A stretch of DNA of 64,000 nucleotides from Bedellia somnulentella (Eukaryota; Arthropoda; Insecta; Lepidoptera; Bedelliidae): assembly GCA_963576735.1 (NCBI GenBank), contig OY755189.1, positions 5,618,622 to 5,682,621 of the forward strand. The letters are read 5' to 3'. The notes under the pieces were generated by a model. The model saw nothing but the letters and a program-made list of their open reading frames with translations, had not been told where the DNA came from and searched no databases. Both the position numbers and the translations under genes were made by a program. Below are positions 11,876-23,800 of the stretch, piece by piece (position 1 is the stretch's first letter; each line of letters begins with the position of its first letter).

Positions 11876-12092
11876 TGACGACCATGGAGGAAACATTGAG
11901 ATTAAATAGACAATCTGCTAAAAAAAGCAAGAAGCCTAAGTACGATAAAAGGGCATGTATGAAAAGAGCGATGAATGTAAATTAGGCTCGAGAAATTTTG
12001 CCAGGATCGTACAAAGTGGCGATAAATAGTCTCCACCTATCCCAATCCTCACCAATGGCGTGAGTGTATGTTATGTATGTATGTTCGCTAAC
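11876..12092 (+). repeat. RTE-like LINE 3' fragment
   Basis: It begins GACGACCATGGAGGAAACA, and continues with remnants of the RACMKRAMNV codons, then GATCGTACAAAGTGGCGATA and the (TATG) tail at about 12070-12090. It contains stops and indels. Confidence 0.7.
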
Positions 12093-12937
12093 TAAGTACA
12101 TCGAAAAAGCCAAAAATAGTTAAGTCTTTTTTTGACTTTGCTAAGTCCGTAGAGGCGGGTAATTGTGTGATAACGATAAATAATTGGCTACCTCAAAATA
12201 TTGATCAGAACAGAGATATTTTAAATTTATTATGGAAAATGGAGAGGTAACCTATTTTGTCAATGCCAAGCCTCTTATGCAGGGAGACATGGATTCAAAC
12301 CCTGAATGGCGCCTGCTTGCGTTAATAAGTTAGTTATTTTTGCGCTCCGTAAATATACAATTACGAAGATGAACAGCGTTGAAAATTCAGACGACTTCAC
12401 GCATAAGTAAAATTTTACTAAGATTTGATGTCAAAAGTTCCCGATGTATAATTTTATTAGGTTTTACATTTGCATTTTTTGTACGAATAAATTTTAGAAT
12501 GACTGACGGAATACGCGGTTTCAAATGTAGGAGGCATGGGTTCTAATGCTCAATGGAGCCTGCACACATCTACACATGCCCGAAGGGGTAACAAAGGGAC
12601 CAATCCTTTAAGAAACCACGTCAAACCCTTGTCACCTAGTCTTCCAAGAACTCTCTTTCTACGACGACAGTATATTTTCGTGAAAGATCGCAGAGCTACC
12701 TCTGCTTTTTGTAAAAACAAACTCAGTAAAACTCCTTCTCTACACGAGTTTTACACACTGATGAAAGATATTATGAACTTCTAAAATTGGCTGTGTAATT
12801 TCTAGTTTTAAAATCTTTGTAACTCTCGTTATAAAATTGACAGCTATGAAAATAGGTAAGTTAATAGATACTTGAAATCATCAAGTTTAAATACATATAA
12901 TCACGGTTAAATACATATAATCCGCGAACGAGTAGGT
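12093..12937. other. Unassigned accessory DNA
   Basis: No gene recognised. A B-box-like GGATTCAAACCC occurs at ~12292, and a similar GGGTTCTAATGC string at ~12538 suggests decayed SINE pieces. An 82-codon frame at 12536-12784 has no recognisable family. Confidence 0.35.
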
Positions 12938-13262
12938 TTGAAAGATGACGTAGTATGCAAGATAGAAAAAGGAATGTTGAGGTGGTTTGGGCACATAGAG
13001 AGGATGGATGAAAATAAAGTAGCGAAAGAGATATATAGAGCCAATGTGGATGGGATTGTTAGTAAAGAACGGCCTCGTAAAACGTTTCTTGACCAGATAG
13101 AAAACGTTCTTATAAAGGCGGGGTTCCGAAGTGAGAAGAATAAAAGAGCATGTATGAGAAGAATAATGAATGTAAGGGAAGCAAGAGAGGTTTGTCAAGA
13201 TCGTACTAAGTGGCGATCGATAGTCTCTGCCTACCCCAATGGGAATAATGGGCGTGAGTATA
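12938..13262 (+). pseudogene. RTE-like LINE C-terminal fragment
   Basis: Translates as IEKGMLRWFGHIERMDENKV, KEIYRANVDG, RPRKTFLDQIENVLIKAGF, NKRACMRRIMNVREAREVC and QDRTKWRSIVSAYPNG, then a GTGAGTATAAG tail. This tail region follows the RT domain in RTE-type lepidopteran LINEs that are often annotated as 'craniofacial development protein 2-like'. The reverse transcriptase itself is absent. Confidence 0.85.
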
Positions 13263-13264
13263 AG

Positions 13265-13480
13265 TATAATCACGGCTATAACTCCCGAAAAGGGTTAGCA
13301 AGAGCTTAAGAATGAATAATTCCTCAGACACTTTTGGAAGTATTTTGGGGAGCAGATAGTAAAAAAATAATATCGTTAGTGATCCAACTGCATCTACTAA
13401 CAACCATTTAAAAAGCCCCTTAATCTGTCACCTCGTCCGCCACCCGGGAAGAAATGGAGTTGTGTTATTCTACACACATA
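13265..13480 (-). repeat. SINE A copy, degraded
   Basis: Minus-strand copy joined tail-to-tail to the RTE fragment. CACGGCTATAACTCCCGAAA, CAGACACTTTTGGAAGTA and a weak AAAAGCCCC...CACCTCGTCCGCC are visible. The family head is eroded. Confidence 0.6.
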
Positions 13481-13553
13481 CTACACCGCAAAAATATTTA
13501 TATTACTAAGAGGTAAGAAATTAAGTTTATTATAAATATCTAGTTGATGAAAC

Positions 13554-15229
13554 CGGCTATTCCCAGTAGTCTTACTGGATAGTCTTACCAGTAGGACTAA
13601 TGGGATTTTTATTCCCAATAGTCTTACCGAAAGTAGGACATTGTCTATGGCGTATTTTTCCCATTAGTCTTACTGAACATATGTTTTAGAAACAATAGAC
13701 CTCATAACTAATAGACATACCTTATTAATATATTTAATACATACAATGCAGACAACACTTGTTTGTAATTTTCAGTTTTACTGATTTATTACTAAGGAAT
13801 GTACATTTTGGACACAGAAATTATAACTTAAGCAGCTATAAAAATGTACGTAAATTTAACTTTCAATTGAAGTACCAGGAGTGCATTAACTACAAGTTGT
13901 TATGACTAATAAACTTGAAAATCTGTACAAATATTTTTCCGATGCTTAATTTATCTTACCTATTTTCGTGTCTGCTGCCTCTATGACCAGAGGTCGACGT
14001 GATATTTTTCATGAATCAGGTTATTAATAGGGTTGTTGGGGTCGGATAGTTTGTTTGCGTAGGGCTCCCATAAGGTTGACCGACGACCTCGTCGTGGTAA
14101 ACCTGTCGGAAAAGTCTTTCTCCACCTGTGGACGTCTTTTGGTTGATTCTTCTGTCTGATTATTCTATAATTCTGATTTTGATAAACTCCAACTGATAAT
14201 TATGTGTAAAACCAATAAGCTTTTTTCATTTATGCTGCTTTTATGTTTATGCTACCCTGGTACTTTAAATACAAAAAATGGCAAAAAATATACCATAAAT
14301 ACATAGTTATTTTACCTTTTGACGACTGTATTTTGGCGGAAAATAAATTATTTAGTTTAATGGCAAATACACCTAGATAAAATATTATGTGACAGAGAAT
14401 CAGCCAAAAAAATATTCGATTTTATATCTACATCCAATTGGCCTAGACCTCGCTTTTATAACATACCCTTTTTATATTATAAATCGATAAAGGACATCAA
14501 ACTAAACAACTTTGCCCATGGAATGCCTATCTAAAGTATTGTAATTTTCAAAAAATTATAATAATTAAAAATTGTCGTACCTAGTTCAAACTGAGAATGT
14601 ATAGAATGAGAATCTTTGCTTCAGTGAAAATAAGAAATAAAAAAAAACATTTGATCTATGGTGTAAACAAAAACATAACCTCTTTCGGTATTTTCCAGTT
14701 CAATCGCTCGCTTACCGGTTAATTTTCATGATATTATTTTTCAACGACGATCAATACAACTGGAAAATACCGAAAGAAGTTATATTTTTGTTTACAGAGC
14801 GAAAAGCATAGATCAAATGTTTTTTTTTATTTCTTATTTTCACTGAAGCAAAGATTCTCATTCTATACATTCTCAGTTTGAACTAGGTACGACAATTTTT
14901 AATTATTATATTTTTTTGAAAATTACAATATTTTAGATAGGCATTCCATGGGCAAAGTTGTTTAGTTTGATGTCCTTTATCGATTTATAATATAAAAAGG
15001 GTATGTTATAAAAGCGAGGTCTAGGCCAATTTCACTAACGAGGTATGTCTATTCATCTTTTTTGGGCTACATAAAAGTTGGAACCTTTAGATGTACCAAA
15101 GAGTTTTTATTGGTTGGTAAGACTACTGGGAATAATTTTCCCAATAGTCTTACTAGTAAGTCTATTGGAACAAAAAATCCCAATAGTCCTACTGGTAAGA
15201 CTATCGAGTAGGACTACTGGGAATAGCCG
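13554..15229. mobile_element. 1.68-kb TIR element with 8-bp target duplication
   Basis: The arms start CGGCTATTCCCAGTAGTC and are flanked by GATGAAAC at 13546-13553 and 15230-15237. The arms (~120 bp each) repeat AGTCTTAC(C/T)AGTAGGACTA in alternating orientation. The 8-bp duplication points to hAT or P-like superfamilies. No transposase is visible. A large hairpin occupies 14436-15031. Confidence 0.85.
14436..15031. repeat. Large foldback hairpin, ~265-bp arms
   Basis: Left arm 14436-14700 (AATTGGCCTAGACCTCGC...ATTTTCCAGTT) and right arm ~14758-15031 are nearly perfect inverted copies, with a loop of about 57 bp. Transcription would give a long double-stranded RNA. Confidence 0.93.
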
Positions 15230-15342
15230 GATGAAACATGACATGGTGATAAAGCCTTTGTTACTTCCGAATATCATAGATTACCGTTGGTGAAATAACC
15301 TTGTATACAGTTGAACAGTTTCAGAGCCTATTTATTACCACA

Positions 15343-15688
15343 CTAGCTGACCCAACAGACTTCATACTGTCAAACATTCATTGACATTCACTTAATGGAT
15401 GGCATCAAATTGCTATATTCATTCAGTCATAAGATGAGAAAAACATGTTTTTAATATTATCCTCACTACTTTCATTATTTACATAGCGTACGGAGAATAA
15501 GTAACTTTTCTCGTGCTTACGACGTAGGGTACTGAACTATTTTTTTATCCAAAATAAAATATAGCCTATGTTACTTGTGGATAATGAAGCTTTCGAATGG
15601 TGAAAGAATTTTCAAAATTGGTCCAGTAGTTTTTCAGCCTATTCATTACAATCAAACAAAGCTTTCCTCTTTATAATATTAGTGTAGA
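15343..15688 (-). mobile_element. Small non-autonomous Helitron
   Basis: On the minus strand it begins TCTACACTAATATTATAAAG (compare the 5' end at 2798) and ends GTTGGGTCAGCTAG before T. AAAACTACTGGACCAATTTT is shared with other Helitrons. A terminal hairpin is not obvious. Confidence 0.65.
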
Positions 15689-15715
15689 TGAACAAAACTT
15701 TCCTCTTAATAATAT

Positions 15716-15882
15716 TCTTAAACCCAACGTTCACACCGTCTATCCTCGAAGTCGTGGCAGAGGTACTAATATTTGTCTGCAGACCGTCACGTAATATTTT
15801 GTCACCCGGGATTCAGAGTACCCACTTCAGAATTTGCTTGGACAGTGCAATCACGTAATCAGGGCTATAGCTGTTTTTGTAC
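15716..15882 (-). repeat. Family-B SINE, 3' half
   Basis: Minus-strand match to the body: CAACGTTCACACC, GGCAGAGGTACTAATA, CACGTAATATTTTGTCACC and TTGCTTGGACAGTG. Confidence 0.6.
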
Positions 15883-16017
15883 AAAGATTTCAATAATCTC
15901 AAGAGTTTAGTTCGTTTTCAATAAGAATATTTTATTTTGTTTCAATTCTTCCTCCATTTATATATCAAAGTAAAACTAGATCACAGATTGGGGGTACTCT
16001 TTTACAACACATCATAC

Positions 16018-16437
16018 TAGGGTTGTTGAGGAACTTGTTATGGGGAAGAGGATGAGGAAGAGGAATTTTTTTCAAAATCAATTTTGATGAAGGAGATGAG
16101 GAATCTGGCAGACTAAGAGGAAGAGTATAGGAAAGGATGCTGAAGAGGAAGAATAGAACAAGTAACATTACGCAGATTATGCCAGTATTGAACTTGTTTA
16201 CATGTTTCCATCTCTGTCTTCTTTTAACTATTAATACGGCGGACTTCTCCGTCTCTGTCTCCCTCTTTCACAAACATTTCGTTTCAAAAAAAAAATATTA
16301 CTCTCGGTCCTCTTAAATTCCTCTTTAAATATGAGGAAGAGGATTTTTTTAAATCAAATTTTGAGGAAGAGGATTAGGATCCTCGAAAATATGAGGAAAT
16401 TCCTCATTTGAGGAAGAGGAATCCTCATCAACACTAC
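16018..16437. repeat. Possible MITE rich in GAGGAAGAGGA
   Basis: The ends GGTTGTTGAGGAAC and TTCCTCATTTGAGG...TCCTCATCAACACT are inverted. The interior repeats GAGGAAGAGGATT about eight times. The target duplication is unclear. Confidence 0.45.
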
Positions 16438-16555
16438 AACATACTACTACATTGTAGCTACCAAGTCTTAATTTATATTGGACGGAAATTCTATAAAAGG
16501 TTTTTCTTTCCAGTAATATGCTTACTTATTTACAAAGTACTTTACTTATTACAAG

Positions 16556-16807
16556 CTGTGTAGTGTCGGCTTAGAATAGCACTACCCCATTTCTTCCGGT
16601 GGGTGTACGTAAGAGGCGACTAACGGTATTGGGGCTTTTTAAGGAATTCTTGGGAAATGCGGTTGGAGACCCATCACCAACAACCTTTATTCTACCATCT
16701 TTTCCCCACTCAACTTCCAAAAGTGGCTGAGAAATTTCTAATTTCTCAGCTCTGGCTACCCCTTTTAGGGATTTATAGCCGTGAGTATATGTATGTATAT
16801 ATGTATG
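16556..16807 (+). repeat. SINE A copy, full length
   Basis: Head CTGTGTAGTGTCGGCTTAGA, core TGCGGTTGGAGACCCATCAC, end TATAGCCGTGAGTATATGTA with a (TATG)n tail. Confidence 0.85.
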
Positions 16808-17877
16808 TTATTTACAAAAAGAGAAGAGAATTATATATACATACATCAAACTAACAAGCATGGCAATAATTCAACGTAACTACCAATTCTATTTTAATTT
16901 TTACTAGAAACAATTACCAAGTACTAGTTTTTAGCTAAAAGTAGCAAGTGCTACGAATCCAGCAGATATGCGAGACTGTAAATCATGGGACATGTTGTTA
17001 AAGAACCAATAGGATCGCTTCATTTACCTCGCCTCTCAGCACAGATAAATGTTGTGATACTTCTGGAGGCCTAACACGAACTTTATTTTATCGTTACTCT
17101 GTCGGTTAGAGTGAGTTAAAAGTATACGATACTAAGTAAGTGCGAAAGAGGTGGCAGTTTTATACAACGCGCATATTACATACACATTTATTCGTCTTTT
17201 TTCTAAAAGTGCTTGATTTTCTAGCAAGAGTATATTATATTAAAAGTTCTTAAAAACGAAATCAGTCGAATTTGTTATCAGCTTACATTAATCTCATCTC
17301 TGTCCGTAATTATCTTACAAGGCTATAAGGATACAAATACGAGGCTTTTTTGAGCATTTATTCGTATTTTGACTTCTAACAGGGACTGGAGAACTGTTGT
17401 TGGGACAAGTAAACCGAAGACTTGGTGAAATTTGCGGGTAACTAAAGAATGGGGGATAGACAGAAGCGGTCGTTATTTACGTTACATACATTGAGGAAGG
17501 CATACTTCCAACAGCGGATGTGCATAACCGGAGATAAAGTATTGCTTAAGAATTGTTATTCAAACTCGAGAAAGTACACGACCCTTAAAGATGAATATGA
17601 TTCCTATGCAGAAATGCTTGAAAATCATGTTACATTTAAGATACACAATTCGCCAATATCATCCCAAATCAAACATTTCATTTTCTTAACAATTTAATAT
17701 CTAGACTTTGGATTTCAATATAAACTAACAAACAATTTGCTTTTGCCAATCACATCACTTTCTAATACATAAGATTTGTATAAATATGGTCTTGCTTTCA
17801 AAACAATTTAGCAATACAAACAAATTACTTCTGCGGCATCAGTACAATAAATAGGCATTGTGATTTTGAACACAAAA
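16808..17877. other. Region downstream of RBFA, no gene recognised
   Basis: AT-rich. It should contain the RBFA 3' UTR immediately below 17878. TTTATT strings (AATAAA on the minus strand) occur at about 17356 and 17075. An 82-codon plus-strand frame at 17449-17697 has no recognisable family. Confidence 0.4.
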
Positions 17878-20800
17878 TCATGATTTGTCGATTTTAGTGG
17901 TTTCTTTTTCTGTTAGCAGTCCTTCCTCTAATCCTTCATCATCATCAGAGTAGAAATCATCCACATCGTAATCATCATCAGTTTCATCATCCATTTCATC
18001 AATGTAAGGGGCTTCCCCCATCTCGTGCTCTATTTTTTCACCGGCACTAGCTTTGCGGAACTTATTGTACATTTCGTCGTCCTCCATCTGAAATAAATTT
18101 ATAATTTCATTCATGTTTATGGTAACGTTACTTTGTGATTCGTGAAACGTATGGTGTGGAAGATGATAAAAAAGATAGAAAAAAGAATGTTAAGATGGTT
18201 TGGGCACATAGAGAGGATGGATGATTTTAATTTGGTAAAAGAGATTTATAGAGCCAATGTAGAAGGTAAAGTGAGTCGAGGACGACGAATAATGAGCGAA
18301 GACGGAGAGAAGAATAAAAGAGAATGCATGAAAAGATTGGTATGTAAATAAAACAATAAATAAATTCGCATTTGAAAAAAGCTAGAAAGGATTGCCAGGA
18401 TCGTACAAAGTGGCGATCAATAGTCTCTGCCTACTCTAATGGAAAATAATGGTATGTGTATGTATGTTAATATACCTATACTAACTATATTATATACTTA
18501 ATTAATACCTATGCATAAATGGAGAGCCTAATCTTAAGAAATAAACATTCACAAGCCATTTTTCGAAGTTCGGCTGAAAATGTGAATTAAAGGATGGTTG
18601 GTGATGGTTCTTAAGTATATTGCTTAATAATCGGTGCTATCCTAAGCCGACACTAGGCAGCAGCTATAGGAAACATAATAATTCAATGGTATGTGGATAT
18701 ACAGACATGACGTATCTTTAAAAGTTTTGTTTTTTGCCGTGCCGTGCCGTGTAGTGCCGGCTTAGAATGTCGCTACCCCTTTCTACCCACGGGTGTCGTA
18801 AGAGGCGACTAAGGGCATTAGGGCTTTTTATTGGATTTTTGGGCGATGCGGTTGGAGAGCCATCACCAAAAACCTTTATTTTACCATCTTTTCCCCACTC
18901 AACTTCCAAAAGTGGTTGAGGAATTTATAATTCTTTAGCTCTCGCTACCCCTTCGAGGGAATTATAGCATTGAGTATATGTATGTATGTTTTTTGCCATT
19001 CAGCTACTTACTAATTGGATAAAAGCAGGTTATGATGCGAAAAAATATCTAATATAAAAAAACATGTATCCTAAATATTAACAAAGTTACTTTTGATGAG
19101 TACCCTGACCAATTCAAGAACAGTTGGGTGTGCCCTTGCTGCAGAAGTTCTATCCCGAAAACGGATAATACATCTACTCCGGTTCGAATAGGACTTAATT
19201 TAAACTCATTAGACGACACCTACACTTGCAAAAATAGTGTTAATGTAAACAGGGGTTCACAGAAAACCAAAAGTACTGAAACTTTATCCTTATCGTCTGT
19301 AATTGATGAAATACGACAGTTACGTCGGGAAGTCCAAGAGCTTACAGCTAACTTTGACCGTAGACTACTAGAGTATGAAAAGAAGATTGTCAAGCAAGAT
19401 AATGAATTAACTTCACTCAGGGCAAAAGTCGCTGAATTGGAAATAAAAGGTGATTTAACTGATCAACTTAACATGCGAAATCAATTAGAAATAATAGGTT
19501 TACCGGAAACACCGAACGAGAACCTTGAACATTTGGTGCTGCTGGCTGCAAGCAAAATTGGCGCTGTGTTAACTGAGCAGGATATAGCTGATGTATACAG
19601 ATCCGGTAAAAAAAGTAATCTGAGTTTAGACAGTGCAGCAAAAAGATCCCGCCCTGTTATAGTTAAACTCAACAAACAAAGAAAACGTGATGACGTGCTT
19701 AAGGCTGCAAAAATCAGACGAAATATCACCACTGACGGAATTTTAAACTCAGAGCCAATCGGGAAATTATATTTTAACGAAAGGCTAACCAAATCTAAAC
19801 GTCTGTTGTTTCGTGAAGCCAGAAACCGGGCCCGCCTACATAAGTTTAAATTTTGCTGGACCCGCGGAGGCCTTATCTATGTGCGCAAGGAAGAAAATCG
19901 ACCACCAATTCATATATCTTCCCTATCTGAGTTGGACAGCAAAGTTGGACACTTGCCTACATGTGCAAATGGCGATATTTGCACTTAGTAATGTGTTGCT
20001 TACCGTCATTTTTAATTTAAGTTTCTTACTATCCTCATCCTTTGTCACTGTAATTCTGTCTTTTTAATAATTGTATTACATTATGAAATAGTTATTTATC
20101 ACTTATTCTGCCTTGCCATCATTATCTATACATTTAAGTCTAAACACACAAATAGTCACCAACTGAACACTTACATAAATCGTAACTCCTACAACAAACA
20201 CTTTAAACACAATAGAAAAATATTGTTCTTGTCTTCTTACGTAAATATAATTGGCCGACGATATTTTTACAGAACCATAGTAAATATTGAAGTACACAGC
20301 GTGATGGGTAGATTTATTTTCAGCTATAATAGTACCAAAATTATTGCTGATGGCTACTCTTAACATCTTAGATGACATCGATGAATCGTACAGAATTCAA
20401 TGTCACGTGATTGAAATCCCAGAAAAATGTAAAGATATTCTCGGTCGATATAATATAAAAATCCTCAACATTAACATAAGAAGCATAAATCATAACTTTG
20501 ACCAACTTTTAATAACACTGAAAAGGCTTAATATTGACTTTGATGGTATTGTTCTCAGTGAATGTTGGCTTAGCGAATCTTCCCCCATTCCCGAAATAAT
20601 TGGATATAATTGTTTTCACTCTATTCGTCGCATTAATAAAGCTAGTGGAGTAGTTATTTATGTTAGGGACTGTTGGTCTGCGGAATGCCTTGAATTGGAG
20701 ATAGAGGAAGCCAATAACGTTTTAGTAAATGTAGAAAATTTATTCTCTATATTAGGCCTGTACCGTCCACCCTGCTTTTCGAACCCAGAAACCTTCATAA

Positions 20801-23800
20801 ACTCTCTGGAATCTTCTCTTTCTTCTGCAACCCATTGCTCTCACCTTATCATTGCTGGAGATATAAATCTAAATATTTTAGGACCGGCGGCAGATAGCAA
20901 ATATGCGTCTGAATACATTGATGTTTTATCTGGTTTAGGACTTATATCCTCGATCAACAAGCCGACTCATGATAAAACAAACATTGATCACATTTTTGTC
21001 CCTTCCGGCGGTCATGCTGAATCCATCGTCTGCAAAACTGATTTAACAAATCATAACCTATGTATGGTCGGGATTACATTCCCATCAACTTCAAAACGTC
21101 AAAAAAAATCAGGTTTTGTCGTCAAAACTGATTTTGATGGTATTCGTCATACGTTGGAAAATGAGGACTGGGATACCTTTTTGCATAACTTGTCACTGGA
21201 TGAAGCAGTTACCAGCTTTTCTGACAAAATAGAAAAAGTTATTGCCGATAATACCAAGCCTGTAAAAATCCCCCATTCAAAGGTAGTTCTAGCAGACTGG
21301 ATGACCCCTGGGCTTCTAAGATGTTCTCAACATAAGGATAGACTTCACGCTAATTGTAAGAATGATCCAAATAATACAGTCACTAAACTAATTTACACTA
21401 GATACAGAAACTTTTATATTTCACTCTTAAGAAAAGTCAAATCAGATTATTTTAACTCGAAATTGATGGAATGTAAGAATTCTCCGAAAAATCTCTGGAA
21501 AACCATAAATAACATTACAAGAAGGAATCAAACCCAATCAAAGTCCTGTGATCTTGCCTTGATTAAACAAGATGAGCAACAATCCGTGGATTATGTCAAT
21601 GACTTTTTTGTCAATATTGGCCCTACCTATGCAAAAAAGTTATTGAATAAAACCAACGAGACTGAGGAATCTTTAGAATCCAAAGTTACAGCTCACTCGC
21701 AATCACCACCATACTCACTGTTCCTAGCTCCCACAGACCCCACCGAGGTATTTAATCTGATCCAGTCCCTGGATAAAAACAAAGGTGCAGGTTTGGATGG
21801 AATTAGTATTAATCTTATAAAGACATTAGCTCCCTGCATTTCATCTCCATTAGCCTCTATTTTCAATCTTAGTATTTCGCTGGGGTTATTTCCGTCGAAA
21901 TGGAAAACGGCATTAGTTAAGCCGATCCATAAATCTGGCCCCAAAAACTGTCCGAATAATTACCGTCCAATATCCCTTCTAGGTGCCTTCTCAAAATTAC
22001 TGGAACGTATCATTAACAACCGGTTGATAAACTTCCTGGAATCTAACAAACTGTTAATGGAAAATCAATTTGGCTTTCGGAAAGGCAGGTCGACGGAACA
22101 GGCTGTCCATCTCTTGACAGACAAGATATCATCTTTGCTTGACAGGGGAGACAAATGCATAGGTATCTTTCTTGACCTTGCCAAGGCGTTCGACACTGTA
22201 TCCATCCGTATTCTGTTAAGGCGCATGGAGGCTATAGGGATTCGAGGTGTCGCTTTGGATTGGTTCAGGAGTTATCTCTCAAATAGGGATCAGTGTGTAG
22301 TCATCAACAAAGTTATAAGTAGTCCCAAAGATACGTTTTTTGGTGTTCCACAAGGAAGTATACTCGGCCCAACCCTCTTTTTGATTTATATTAACGATAT
22401 TTCCTCTATTAAATTAAAAGACACAGATCTTCTTTGCTATGCCGATGATACGGTCCTACTTTTTCATGAGAAATCATGGCAAAAAGTCCATGCTATCGCT
22501 CAAAAGGGCATTATAAAGATATCCAAATGGCTGAACGATAGCATACTAACATTAAATACAACCAAGACGGAGTACATATGCTTTCACAAAACCAAGGCCT
22601 CAGCTCCCTGCAAAACACTTCCTCCCATCAAAATACATGACACTCGCTGTGTCCTGTCATACACGGATGATTGCTCGAGCTCTTGCTCATGTGAATCAAT
22701 TACAAAAACCCGCGTTACCAAATATTTAGGTGTACACATCGACGAAAATTTGAATTTCCGGGAACATATTAGCGTCACAGCAGCTCGCGTTCGCAAATTG
22801 ATTCATGTGATGAGGCTTCTCCGTGAAGTGACTACCGGTAGTGTTTTAAAATACGTTTATACTGCCCTCTGCCAGTCAGTCATAACCTACTGCATCCTTG
22901 CATGGGGTGGATGTGCAACCACCATTATGATTACACTGGAGAGAGCCCAAAGAGCCGTCTTAAAGACTATGTTAGGAAAGCCTCGGCGATTTCCGACTTC
23001 AGCCCTATTTACTGAGGCAAAAGTACTAACTGTACGTCAAATCTTCTATCTGAGGTCAACAGTGCATACGCAAAAGGAGGTAATACTAGCCGACTTCACT
23101 GAAAATTCAAAAAGAGTTTTTACGGTAACAGTACCTTTAGTGAAAACTAGCTTCGCTCAAAAGTTTATGAAATACCTTGGACCATTTATATATAATAAAT
23201 TTGAAAAAATGCTGGCGAAACTACGAGAATGCAGTGTTCGAGAATGCAAAAAAATTGTTGAATGTAAATTACTAGCTATGACATACAGGGAAACAGAAGA
23301 CATAATGAAAGTTGTTAAATAAGAGCAATATACGCACACAATCTCAAACACTTACACACTCACCTACATACTAACATAAACACACTTTTCCTTATACATA
23401 CCTTACACCCACACATGCAGCGGCAAGAGTTAGATTAAGTACGTGTCTATTATATAATAATTTAGTTTTTTTTTTTTTTTTTTTTTTATTCATTATCTTT
23501 TTTACCTTAATTGTATAGTATAGTTTTCCATAATTCGTTTTTGATTATAGATTGTAAGTCCATTTTGTTTTTTTTAGTATTAGTTTTTCCTAGATTTTAA
23601 ATAAATTCATAGTATTGTAAAATTTAGTAAAAATGTAAGTGTAATTATTAAATGTTCGCTGCGATACAGGCATTGCCTAGTGCAGTGAACTAGTGAAAGC
23701 TTGTTGTATGTTATTTTAATCGCTTATGTTAATAAAGTTTTTTTTTTTTTTTTTTTTAAATGATTGGCATAGGCAGTTAAGATGTATGCTTTCCATCCAT

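Larger units (their letters stand above)
19085..23758 (+). mobile_element. CR1/jockey-like LINE in RBFA intron 5
   Basis: Two consecutive open frames (ORF1 end and complete ORF2) run opposite to RBFA. The 3' region contains T-runs at 23466-23487 and after AATAAAG at 23730-23757, so the sense strand ends in poly(T) rather than poly(A). The 5' end appears truncated, because ORF1 starts inside a zinc-finger motif. No clear target duplication was found. Confidence 0.85.
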
